From positions 1-5,255 of the forward strand of contig SLQN01000069.1 of the NCBI GenBank assembly GCA_007131465.1: a stretch of 5,255 bases of DNA, in the 5' to 3' direction. This document shows positions 1 to 5,255 of this stretch, in pieces. The position numbers and the translations under genes are program-made. This stretch comes from Paracoccaceae bacterium. GTDB taxonomy: Bacteria > Pseudomonadota > Alphaproteobacteria > Rhodobacterales > Rhodobacteraceae. The notes beneath the pieces were generated by a model. It saw only the letters and a program-made list of their open reading frames with translations. It did not search any database and was not told the DNA's origin. The first letter of the stretch is position 1; each line of letters starts with the position of its first letter.

Positions 1-1879
1 ACCTCTCATTCAGATGATCATGGATAACATGCGCCAGCGCCTCGGAAATTCCGTCCACGGCCTGCAGGTCCGACAGCCCTGCGCGGGCAACCGCCTTGGC
101 GGACCCGAAATGCGCCAGAAGTGCGCGCTTGCGCCCCGGCCCGACACCGGGAATCCCGTCCAGCGGCGACGCGTTGACTGCCTTCGCCCGCTTGGCCCGA
201 TGTGTGCCTATGGCGAATCTGTGCGCCTCGTCGCGCAGGCGCTGGACGAAATACAGCACCGGGTCATTATGGCGCAGCGCGAAGGGGCGGGTGCCAGGGC
301 GGTGGAATTCCTCTTTCCCGGCGTCGCGGTCGATGCCCTTGGCGACACCCACCACCGGAATGTCCTCGACCCCCAGATCGGCCATGATGCCCGCCACAGC
401 GCTGACTTGCCCCGCCCCGCCATCGATCAGCAACAGGTCCGGCCAGGTCTCGCCCGCGCGGTTGGGGTCTTCCTTCAGCAAGCGCTCGAAACGGCGGGTC
501 AGGACCTCTTTCATCATCCCGAAATCATCACCCGGCGTCAGCCCGTCGCCCCGGATATTGAACTTGCGATACTGGCTTTTTATGAACCCTTCCTGCCCGG
601 CCACGATCATCGCGCCCACGGCATCCGTGCCCTGAATATGGCTGTTGTCATAGACCTCGACCCGTTGCGGCGGGGCGTCAAGGCCAAAGGCCGTGCCCAG
701 ACCCTCTAGCATGCGCCCCTGCGCCGCATTCGAGGCCATGCGCATCGCCAAGGCCTCGCGCGCGTTGCGCAGCGCGTTCTCGACCAGTTCGGCCTTCTCG
801 CCCCGCTGCGGCACCAGCAGCGCAACCTTGCGCCCCGCCCGCTCGGCCAGAAGGGTGCCCATCAGGTCGGCATTCTCGATCTCGTGCGACAGGATCACCT
901 GCCGGGGCGGTTCCTTGCTGTCATAGAACTGGCCCAGAAAGGCCTCCAGGATCTCCGGTTCTTCGGCGCCCGCGCCCGTGGCGGGGTAGAAATCGCGGTT
1001 GCCCCAGCTTTGGTTGGCCCGGATGAAGAAGACCTGCACACAGGCTTGCCCCTGTTCCAGATGTACCGCGATCACATCCGCCTCGGCCACCGAACGCGGG
1101 TTGATCCCCTGACTTTGCTGGACATTCGTCAGCGCGCGGATGCGGTCGCGCAGGGCCGCCGCGCGCTCGAACTCCATCGCTTCGGACGCTTTTTGCATGT
1201 CTTCTGCAAGTTGCGCCTGAATCTTCGTGCTCTTGCCCGACAGAAAGCGCCCGGCATCAGCCACCAGTTCTGCATAGTCCTGCTCGGACACATAGCCGAC
1301 GCAGGGGGCGGCGCAGCGCTTGATCTGATAGAGCAGGCAGGGGCGCGTGCGGCTGTGAAAGACCGCATCCGTGCAGTTGCGCAGCAGGAACACGCGCTGC
1401 AACTGGTTGAGCGTGCGATTGACCGCGCCCGCCGAGGCGAAGGGGCCGAAATAGCTGCCCTTGACTGCGCGCCGCCCGCGATGCTTGCGCAGTTGCGGAA
1501 AGGCATGGTCCTTGGGCAGAAGGATATAGGGAAAGCTCTTGTCATCGCGCAGAAGCACATTGTAGCGGGGTTTCAACTGCTTGATGAGGTTCTGTTCCAG
1601 CAGCAGTGCCTCGGTTTCCGTACGCGTGGTCAGGAACATCATCGAGGCGGTTTCCGAGATCATCCGTGCAATCCGCGCCGAGTGACCCGACGGGCGGGCA
1701 TAGTTGGACACCCGTGCGCGCAGGTTGCGCGCCTTGCCGACATACAGCACTTCTGATTTCTCGTTCAGCATCCGATACACACCGGGCGAGCCATCGAGCG
1801 ATCTGAGATAGGCCTGAATACAGGCATGGCCGCGCAGTTCGGGGCGAGATGCAGCAGTGTCGGCAACAGGGTCAGACAT
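1..1879 (-). CDS. uvrC: UvrABC excinuclease subunit C (3' end cut by window edge)
   Basis: UvrC makes both incisions flanking a DNA lesion after UvrA/UvrB recognition in nucleotide excision repair (cytoplasm). I translated 626 residues with no internal stop; E. coli UvrC is about 610, so little more than the stop should be missing. Domains in order: GIY-YIG nuclease (GVY 33-35, YVGKA 46-50, probable metal-ligand Glu90 in [13 protein letters not shown] 104-107) for the 3' cut; four cysteines C169, C181, C189, C193; UVR motif for UvrB binding about 218-250; RNase H-like nuclease for the 5' cut with DNSH (D411), LLLIDGG (D486) and RDEAHRFAI (H553); tandem helix-hairpin-helix about 571-623 ([14 protein letters not shown]). 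The start MSDPVADT is the first suitable ATG and gives a normal-length leader before the GIY domain; no clear Shine-Dalgarno precedes it. It is separated from the upstream SDR gene by 293 bases, so it is probably transcribed independently. Identification is secure. Confidence 0.97.
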   Translation of the reverse strand, partial: MSDPVADTAASRPELRGHACIQAYLRSLDGSPGVYRMLNEKSEVLYVGKARNLRARVSNYARPSGHSARIARMISETASMMFLTTRTETEALLLEQNLIKQLKPRYNVLLRDDKSFPYILLPKDHAFPQLRKHRGRRAVKGSYFGPFASAGAVNRTLNQLQRVFLLRNCTDAVFHSRTRPCLLYQIKRCAAPCVGYVSEQDYAELVADAGRFLSGKSTKIQAQLAEDMQKASEAMEFERAAALRDRIRALTNVQQSQGINPRSVAEADVIAVHLEQGQACVQVFFIRANQSWGNRDFYPATGAGAEEPEILEAFLGQFYDSKEPPRQVILSHEIENADLMGTLLAERAGRKVALLVPQRGEKAELVENALRNAREALAMRMASNAAQGRMLEGLGTAFGLDAPPQRVEVYDNSHIQGTDAVGAMIVAGQEGFIKSQYRKFNIRGDGLTPGDDFGMMKEVLTRRFERLLKEDPNRAGETWPDLLLIDGGAGQVSAVAGIMADLGVEDIPVVGVAKGIDRDAGKEEFHRPGTRPFALRHNDPVLYFVQRLRDEAHRFAIGTHRAKRAKAVNASPLDGIPGVGPGRKRALLAHFGSAKAVARAGLSDLQAVDGISEALAHVIHDHLNER

Positions 1880-1938
1880 GGCACAAGGCTTTGCGTGATT
1901 CTTTACTGGTCTGCAATGTTTTCGACGCTGCTACAACC

Positions 1939-1967
1939 AAAATACTGTCCACGACTCCTGTGGATAA
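1939..1967 (-). promoter_or_regulatory. Candidate uvrC promoter (weak match)
   Basis: Read on the minus strand, TTATCC (1967-1962) and TATTTT (1944-1939) are separated by 17 bases, the ideal sigma-70 spacing. This would start transcription near 1932, about 50 bases before the uvrC ATG. The -35 hexamer matches consensus at only about three of six positions, so this is a positional guess. An alternative with 17-base spacing is TTGCAA (2073-2068) and TGTATT (2050-2045), which would give a leader of about 160 bases and would overlap the CAATAC/GTATTG dyad. Confidence 0.2.
1959..1967 (-). promoter_or_regulatory. DnaA box (TTATCCACA)
   Basis: The minus strand reads TTATCCACA, a perfect match to the strong consensus box for the replication initiator DnaA. 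A second, weaker copy in the same orientation lies one turn away at 1971-1979 (plus strand TGTGGAGAG, seven of nine matching TGTGGATAA). A degenerate inverted copy, CTGTCCACG, is at 1945-1953 (six of nine). The box sits 80 bases upstream of uvrC and overlaps the candidate -35 element. It could place uvrC under DnaA control, titrate DnaA, or be a chance nine-base match. No dense cluster of boxes, as expected of oriC, is present. Confidence 0.5.
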
Positions 1968-2033
1968 GTTTGTGGAGAGAATTGGGAATGCGCGGGTTTC
2001 CCGTTGATTCAACGCCCATTCCGTGATTTGCCC

Positions 2034-2061
2034 AAAAAATAGGCAATACATTAAGGTATTG
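2034..2061 (-). terminator. Weak hairpin plus T-run downstream of the SDR gene
   Basis: On the minus strand CAATAC (2061-2056), a six-base loop and GTATTG (2049-2044) form a perfect 6-bp stem, followed by CCTA and then six T (2039-2034). The order hairpin then T-run fits rho-independent termination of the upstream four-gene unit, whose last stop is 112 bases before the stem. The stem has only two G-C pairs, so it would be a weak terminator. The same dyad could instead be an operator for a DNA-binding repressor. Confidence 0.35.
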
Positions 2062-2154
2062 AAAATATTGCAAAATATACTGATGTTCCGCAATGCCCTG
2101 AAACTCTTGAACTTTTCGTCGCACTTCTGTGACAGTTTCGTGACCGGTGCACAA

Positions 2155-2187
2155 CTTGCGCTCTATCGCCTCTCAGCCACGCGCAAG
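2155..2187 (-). repeat. Inverted repeat CTTGCGC/GCGCAAG across the SDR stop codon
   Basis: CTTGCGC at 2155-2161 and GCGCAAG at 2181-2187 are perfect 7-base inverted copies with a 19-base loop that contains the SDR stop codon. In the transcript this could fold as a 3'-end hairpin that protects the message or assists termination. No U-tract follows, so it does not look like an intrinsic terminator on its own. Confidence 0.3.
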
Positions 2188-2958
2188 CGATGCAGCCTCC
2201 ATGTTCTGCCAGATCAGATGTTCACCGCCATCCACGCACAAGATCTGGCCTGTAACCGCAGGCGCATCCAGAAAAAAACCCAGCGCGGCAGTGATGTCGG
2301 ACAGGTTCGCGCCACGGCCCAGAACCGTGCTCTGGCGGCTGCGCTGATACAGGTCCGCAGGCTGGTCGGCAGCCTGAAGTGTGGGGCCCGGTCCTATGGC
2401 ATTCACCCGGATCGCAGGCGCGAGCTGTTGTGCGGCCATGCGGGTAAAGGCCCAGAGCCCCATCTTTGCGATGGAATAGGTCATATGCTCGGGCGTCAGC
2501 TTGCGTACCTTCTGGTCAATCATGTTCACCACCAACCCCTGCGCGACAGGTTCGCCCGCGTCATCCACCACAGGGGCGGGGCATTGCGCGGCAAGGGCCT
2601 GGGTCAGCACGAAGGGCGCACGCAGGTTCGACATCATGTGACGGTCCCAGTTTTCGCGGGTGGCTGTCGCGATGCTGTCGGGCTCGAAGATCGAGGCATT
2701 GTTGACCAGCACTGTCAGCGGCCCGCCCAGCGCGCGCGCGGCGTCTGGCACCAGTGGCGCGAGTGCGGCCTCCTCCAGCAGGTCGGCGCGCAGGCAGATG
2801 GCGCGTTGGCCCAGCGCTGTGATCTCGTGCGCAAGCTCTTCGGCAGCGCTGGCAGAGCGGCCGTAATGGATCGCAACGTCATGGCCGCGCTGCGCCAGAT
2901 ACAGCGCCATCGCGCGGCCCAGTCGTTGCGCCGCCCCTGTAACCAAGGCACGTGGCAT
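2173..2958 (-). CDS. Short-chain dehydrogenase, pteridine reductase / FolM-like
   Basis: This is a 261-residue classical-length SDR. It shows the dinucleotide-binding motif TGAAQRLG (7-14), HYGRS (31-35) whose Arg suggests NADPH preference, NNAS (86-89), and the active site YSIAK (Y161, K165). Asn111 is the usual fourth catalytic residue. The position that is normally Ser, 13 residues before the Tyr, is Asp148 in NMIDQ. Asp there, plus the Arg in TGAAQRLG and the stretch GPGPT (189-193), is typical of pteridine reductase (PTR1) and E. coli FolM, which reduce dihydromonapterin/dihydrobiopterin and, weakly, dihydrofolate. A role in pterin or folate reduction is therefore inferred; the exact substrate is not visible. 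It is the last gene of the operon, three bases after the antiporter stop, with a strong GGAGG seven bases before the ATG. Generic SDR annotation would be the conservative alternative. Confidence 0.9.
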   Translation of the reverse strand: MPRALVTGAAQRLGRAMALYLAQRGHDVAIHYGRSASAAEELAHEITALGQRAICLRADLLEEAALAPLVPDAARALGGPLTVLVNNASIFEPDSIATATRENWDRHMMSNLRAPFVLTQALAAQCPAPVVDDAGEPVAQGLVVNMIDQKVRKLTPEHMTYSIAKMGLWAFTRMAAQQLAPAIRVNAIGPGPTLQAADQPADLYQRSRQSTVLGRGANLSDITAALGFFLDAPAVTGQILCVDGGEHLIWQNMEAASLARG

Positions 2959-2961
2959 GGG

Positions 2962-3903
2962 TCAGCCTCCGGTGTTGAACAGCACCACCAGATAGGTCGC
3001 ATAGGCAAAAAGCAATGCCAGCCCCAGCACCCGCCCGAGGGGACGGCCCGTCCAGATGAAGGGTGCAAGGATCAGCGCAGCCGCCAGCATCACCCACAGA
3101 TCAAGGCGCAACATTCCGGCAGGCACGCTCATCTGTCCAAACAGCCCGGCCACGCCCAGGATCAGCAGCAGGTTGAAGATGTTGGAGCCAAGGATATTGC
3201 CCAGTGCCACGCCCCCTTCCCGCCGCAGGGCGGCCATCAGGGTTGTCGCCAGTTCCGGCAGCGACGTGCCGATTGCCACGATGGTCAGCCCGATCACGAC
3301 ATCGGACACGCCCAGAGCCTCGGCGATATCCACGGCCCCCGTGACCAGCAGTTGCGCACCCAGCGGCAGGCCGATCAGCCCCAGCGCAAGCAATCCGGCA
3401 ATCTTGGGGCCTTGCAGGTTGGGGTCTGCGCCCTCCAGATCATCCAGCGCCACCCGCTCGCGCCGTCCGCGGATGATGCTGTCGCCCATGAACAGGGCGA
3501 AGGCCGCCAGCAGGACCAGCGCCTGCCACAGCCCGATCGTGCCCGTGAACGCCAGCGCGATGAACAGCAATGTCGCCGCGATCATGATAACGAAGTCGCG
3601 CTTGCTTTCGCGCTCCAGCAGCACGGGCGCGATCAGCGCTGGCGCGCCCATGACCAGCAGGATGTTGGCAATGTTCGATCCGACCACATTGCCCAGCGCC
3701 AGCCCGCCCGCACCGGCCAGAACCGCCTGCACCGACACCAGCAATTCCGGCGCAGAGGTGCCGAAGGCGACCACGGTCATGCCCACCATCATCGCCGGGA
3801 TGCCCAGCCGCAGCGCGAGGTTCACGGCACCGCGCACCAGAAAATCCCCGGCCACCAGCAAAAGCGCCAGCCCGGCGGCCACCAGCAATAGGTCAATCAC
3901 CAT
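2962..3903 (-). CDS. Calcium/sodium antiporter, CaCA family (YrbG type)
   Basis: This 313-residue inner-membrane protein exchanges Na+ (or H+) for Ca2+, probably exporting calcium. It shows the two inverted alpha repeats that define the Ca2+:cation antiporter family. Alpha-1 is about 41-81, with GTSAPE (48-53) and GNVVGSNIAN (71-80). Alpha-2 is about 205-245, with GTSLPE (212-217) and GNILGSNIFN (235-244). Glu53 and Glu217 correspond to the central cation-binding glutamates of the family. About ten hydrophobic segments are visible, split into two five-helix halves by a charged cytoplasmic loop around 145-167 (RGRRERVALDDLEGADPN). Length is normal for bacterial YrbG/CaxA-like proteins. It starts three bases after the small zinc-ribbon gene, with AAGGA ten bases before the ATG. 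Ion selectivity cannot be read from the sequence; the E. coli homologue YrbG also lacks a firm physiological role. Confidence 0.93.
   Translation of the reverse strand: MVIDLLLVAAGLALLLVAGDFLVRGAVNLALRLGIPAMMVGMTVVAFGTSAPELLVSVQAVLAGAGGLALGNVVGSNIANILLVMGAPALIAPVLLERESKRDFVIMIAATLLFIALAFTGTIGLWQALVLLAAFALFMGDSIIRGRRERVALDDLEGADPNLQGPKIAGLLALGLIGLPLGAQLLVTGAVDIAEALGVSDVVIGLTIVAIGTSLPELATTLMAALRREGGVALGNILGSNIFNLLLILGVAGLFGQMSVPAGMLRLDLWVMLAAALILAPFIWTGRPLGRVLGLALLFAYATYLVVLFNTGG
2966..2970 (-). promoter_or_regulatory. Shine-Dalgarno GGAGG of the SDR gene
   Basis: GGAGG on the minus strand lies inside the last codons of the antiporter gene, seven bases before the SDR ATG. It fixes that start codon and indicates that the SDR is translated efficiently even though the genes are only three bases apart. 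Confidence 0.8.
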
Positions 3904-3906
3904 GTC

Positions 3907-4098
3907 TTATGTGTCCTTGCAATCGCAATCGTCGTTGCGGAGCAGAAACTTGCCGCACCGCTTGCATTTGCGCGGACGGGGCAAGCGGGTTGCACGCAGC
4001 TTGTCGAGCGGTGTCTTGTGTTTTGGGTTCAGGAATTTCTGGATCGCGCCCATCACGACGATGAACAGCAAAAACAGGACCACGATCCGGATGATCAT
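3907..4098 (-). CDS. Small membrane protein with C-terminal zinc-ribbon-like cysteines, function unknown
   Basis: I do not recognise a named family for this 63-residue protein. Residues 2-19 form one strongly hydrophobic helix (IIRIVVLFLLFIVVMGAI), followed by a basic stretch (about 26-47). The tail has CKRCG (C45, C48) and CDC (C58, C60), a CxxC...CxC pattern that could hold one zinc ion. The positive-inside rule predicts that the basic, cysteine-bearing tail faces the cytoplasm. The reading frame is supported by its position: it begins three bases after the peptidase stop and ends three bases before the antiporter start, so it fills the space exactly. No clear Shine-Dalgarno is visible, which fits translational coupling to the gene upstream. 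It might be an accessory subunit of the peptidase or antiporter, but nothing in the sequence proves either. Confidence 0.8.
   Translation of the reverse strand: MIIRIVVLFLLFIVVMGAIQKFLNPKHKTPLDKLRATRLPRPRKCKRCGKFLLRNDDCDCKDT
3914..3918 (-). promoter_or_regulatory. Shine-Dalgarno AAGGA of the antiporter gene
   Basis: AAGGA on the minus strand lies within the 3' end of the preceding small gene, ten bases before the antiporter ATG. It supports the start MVIDLLL and suggests coupled translation across the three-base junction. Confidence 0.6.
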
Positions 4099-4101
4099 GG
4101 G

Positions 4102-4902
4102 CTAGATCCCGTAGCGCGCATACAGCGCGCGTTCTTCGGCTCTGGCCATCACGTCGTTAACTAGAGACAGGCCGAAACGTGACAGGAATGGGCGGCGCGG
4201 GCCGTAGTCACGAAACCGGACCTTGTCGCCGTAGCGGTGTTTCATCATCGGCACCAGATGGCCCAGTCCGTCGGCAAGCCCCAGGTCCACAGCGCGGGTC
4301 CCGACCCAGAATTCGCCCGTGAACAGGCCCTCATCCTCTGCAAGTCTCGTGCCGCGCCGGGTCTTGACCTGGGCGATGAAATTCTGATGCACCTGGTCCT
4401 GCAACGCGCGCAGGCGGGTGACATCTTCGGCATTCTCCGGTTGGAACGGGTCAAGCTGCGATTTCGACTTGCCCGACGTATAGACCCGCCGCTCGACCCC
4501 GTAGCGGGCGATCAAATCATGTAGTCCGAACCCGGCCGAGATGACCCCGATGGACCCGACGATGGAATTGCCATCGACATGAATATCGTCCGCTGCCGTC
4601 GCCAGCCAGTCTCCACCCGATGCCGCGACATCCTCGACAAAGGCATGGACAGGAAGCTTCGTTTCCTCTGCCAACCGCCGGATACGCGCTGCGATCAGCG
4701 CGCTTTGCACCGGGCTTCCCCCGGGCGAATTGATGACCAGCGCCACGGCTTTCGGTTTGCCGCGCCGAAACGCGGCCTCGATCATGCTGGCAAGGCCCGC
4801 ATCATTCAGCCGCCCCGGCGAGCCGCCAGTGGCGATCATGCCCTGAAGGCGCAGGACAGAGACGAGCGGGGCGCGGTTGAGGAAGGGAAAGACATTGATC
4901 AT
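4102..4902 (-). CDS. sppA: S49-family peptidase, short SppA-like
   Basis: SppA-type serine peptidases degrade cleaved signal peptides and other membrane-associated peptides using a Ser-Lys dyad. This 266-residue protein has the single S49 domain: a beta-rich start (PLVSVLRLQGMI 12-23), NSPGGS (58-63) forming the oxyanion region, the nucleophile Ser95 in AASGG (93-97), GSIGV (116-120), and Lys147 in SGKSK. Ser95 and Lys147 are 52 residues apart, the same spacing I recall for the B. subtilis SppA dyad (S147/K199). I chose ATG at 4902 because the domain starts soon after it. The longer frame to 5034 would overlap the LOV gene by 53 bases and add residues with no SppA character. No Shine-Dalgarno is evident. 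With this start there is no obvious signal peptide or N-terminal membrane anchor, unlike E. coli and B. subtilis SppA. It heads the four-gene unit. Confidence 0.92.
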   Translation of the reverse strand: MINVFPFLNRAPLVSVLRLQGMIATGGSPGRLNDAGLASMIEAAFRRGKPKAVALVINSPGGSPVQSALIAARIRRLAEETKLPVHAFVEDVAASGGDWLATAADDIHVDGNSIVGSIGVISAGFGLHDLIARYGVERRVYTSGKSKSQLDPFQPENAEDVTRLRALQDQVHQNFIAQVKTRRGTRLAEDEGLFTGEFWVGTRAVDLGLADGLGHLVPMMKHRYGDKVRFRDYGPRRPFLSRFGLSLVNDVMARAEERALYARYGI

Positions 4903-4920
4903 GGCGCAGGATGTAAGGCA

Positions 4921-4930
4921 GGGCATGCCC
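4921..4930. repeat. Perfect 10-bp palindrome GGGCATGCCC
   Basis: The palindrome lies 19 bases upstream of the sppA start, directly after the tail of the hairpin at 4931-4968. It could be a protein-binding half-site pair or chance in GC-rich DNA; no regulator is identified. Confidence 0.3.
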
Positions 4931-4968
4931 GGCAACAAGAGGGCGCACGCAGAATACCCGCATGCGCC
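4931..4968 (-). terminator. Terminator-like hairpin between the LOV gene and sppA
   Basis: On the minus strand GGCGCATGC (4968-4960), a nine-base loop and GCGTGCGCC (4950-4942) form a 9-bp stem. The one irregular pair is a G-U wobble in the minus-strand RNA but would be a C-A mismatch in plus-strand RNA, which favours this orientation. It is followed by CTCTTGTT, a moderately T-rich tail. It starts 13 bases after the LOV stop codon, fitting termination of that transcript. The tail is imperfect, so leaky read-through into sppA is possible. Confidence 0.5.
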
Positions 4969-4981
4969 GCGCGCCCACAGA

Positions 4982-5255
4982 TCAGACCGGGTTCTGTGCC
5001 CCGGCGTAAAACAGAAGCCGCCCATCCGCGTCATAGATCGGCCGGATCCGCAGCCGGTTCACGAAGGCCGATCCGTCCTTGCGGTAATTCAGGATATCGA
5101 TGCTGAACCGGGTTTCCGCCCGCAAGGCCCAGCGGATCGCCTCGATCGCCTCGGGGCTGGTCTGGGGGCCTTGCAGGAAGCGGCAGTTGCGCCCGACTGC
5201 TTCTTCCATGCTGTAGCCGGTCTGGGCCTCGAATTCGTCACTGACGAAGATCATC
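4982..5255 (-). CDS. Short LOV-domain blue-light photoreceptor, DsLOV type (5' end outside window)
   Basis: LOV domains bind FMN and, on blue light, form a reversible covalent bond from flavin C4a to a cysteine. The visible 90 residues are the core and the C-terminus. They include GRNCRFLQG (photoactive Cys at visible residue 24, Arg25 and Gln28 for FMN), NYRKDG (Asn56) and FVNRLRI (Asn66), and the beta strand ending in Gln87 of FYAGAQ. The protein stops only three residues later (NPV), so no output domain follows. From memory, D. shibae DsLOV (138 residues, a short LOV protein without effector domain) has nearly the same sequence and the same ending. On that basis about 48 N-terminal residues are missing here, and the first visible Met corresponds to DsLOV Met49, so it is internal, not the start. 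DsLOV has been linked to light control of photopigment synthesis. A terminator-like hairpin follows. Confidence 0.92.
   Translation of the reverse strand, partial: MIFVSDEFEAQTGYSMEEAVGRNCRFLQGPQTSPEAIEAIRWALRAETRFSIDILNYRKDGSAFVNRLRIRPIYDADGRLLFYAGAQNPV

Larger units (their letters stand above)
1880..2172. other. AT-rich intergenic region between the SDR gene and uvrC
   Basis: This 293-base stretch holds no gene I can support. It is clearly more AT-rich than its surroundings, most strongly about 2026-2082. It carries several small dyads: CGGGTTTCCCG at 1993-2003, CGTTGATTCAACG at 2002-2014, and CAATAC/GTATTG at 2044-2061. GGAATG at 1985-1990 pairs with CATTCC at 2017-2022, enclosing the first two. 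There is also a near-repeat TATTGAAAA/TATTGCAAAA at 2058-2075, direct repeats of GTGAC at 2130-2134 and 2140-2144, and a DnaA box at 1959-1967. It must hold the 3' end signal of the sppA-to-SDR unit and the promoter of uvrC. Two short minus-strand frames (83 and 73 codons) cross it, but neither has a ribosome site or recognisable composition. Confidence 0.8.

Noticed and set aside
884..1756. A 290-codon open frame on the plus strand, and another at 14-709
   Set aside because: Both are antisense to uvrC, whose domains are all recognisable on the minus strand. They have no ribosome site or family resemblance.
1872..2154. Two overlapping minus-strand frames (83 and 73 codons) upstream of uvrC, one ending inside the uvrC start as a possible leader peptide
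   Set aside because: No Shine-Dalgarno, no recognisable composition, and they run through AT-rich dyads and the DnaA box. The overlap with the uvrC start (ATGTCTGA) is suggestive but not enough.
1880..2172. SOS (LexA) box ahead of uvrC
   Set aside because: The alphaproteobacterial LexA pattern GTTC-N7-GTTC was sought on both strands. Only isolated GTTC (2085-2088) and GAAC (2109-2112) occur, without the right spacing or orientation.
1880..2172. Chromosomal replication origin
   Set aside because: There is one perfect DnaA box and an AT-rich segment, but no cluster of boxes and none of the usual origin-neighbour genes. A single regulatory box or chance is more likely.
2023..3891. A 622-codon open frame on the plus strand
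   Set aside because: It lies antisense to the SDR and antiporter genes, which have clear motifs. Its translation is dominated by Gln, His and Arg with no domain pattern, as expected when a GC-rich gene is read on its opposite strand.
3056..4105. A 349-codon open frame on the plus strand
   Set aside because: It is Ser/Arg/Pro-rich and antisense to the antiporter and the small membrane gene, so it is a composition artefact.
4903..5034. N-terminal extension of the S49 peptidase to 310 residues
   Set aside because: It would overlap the end of the LOV gene by 53 bases and cross the terminator-like hairpin, and the extra residues show no SppA resemblance.

Overview
The window reads as chromosomal DNA of a GC-rich alphaproteobacterium, most likely a Rhodobacteraceae (Roseobacter/Rhodobacter-type) species. 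The main evidence is the right-edge gene. Its visible 90 residues, including the C-terminal ending AGAQNPV, look very close to the short LOV photoreceptor of Dinoroseobacter shibae (DsLOV) as I remember it. Codon usage is GC-rich at third positions, and all convincing genes lie on the minus strand. Long plus-strand reading frames are antisense shadows.

Layout in the direction of transcription (right to left): (1) 5255-4982, the C-terminal two thirds of a short LOV blue-light receptor, cut by the window edge. (2) 4981-4903, a short gap with a terminator-like hairpin. (3) 4902-2173, a tightly packed four-gene unit: an S49-family (SppA-like) peptidase, a 63-residue membrane protein with a four-cysteine zinc-ribbon-like tail, a CaCA-family Na+/Ca2+ antiporter (YrbG type), and a pteridine-reductase/FolM-like short-chain dehydrogenase. 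Each of the three gene junctions is a stop codon, exactly three bases, then ATG. (4) 2172-1880, an AT-rich 293-base intergenic region with several small dyads, a hairpin plus T-run, and a consensus DnaA box. (5) 1879-1, uvrC, nearly complete, running off the left edge with 626 residues visible.

The four-gene unit is probably one translationally coupled operon. Its members share no obvious pathway: envelope proteolysis, cation transport and pterin/folate reduction. The joint purpose, and that of the small zinc-ribbon protein, is open. uvrC is a housekeeping nucleotide-excision-repair gene and probably has its own promoter in the AT-rich gap. I see no CRISPR array, tRNA, rRNA, insertion sequence or prophage. 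The window is mostly conserved core genome; the less-described items are the small membrane zinc-ribbon gene, the DnaA box ahead of uvrC, and the DsLOV-type receptor.
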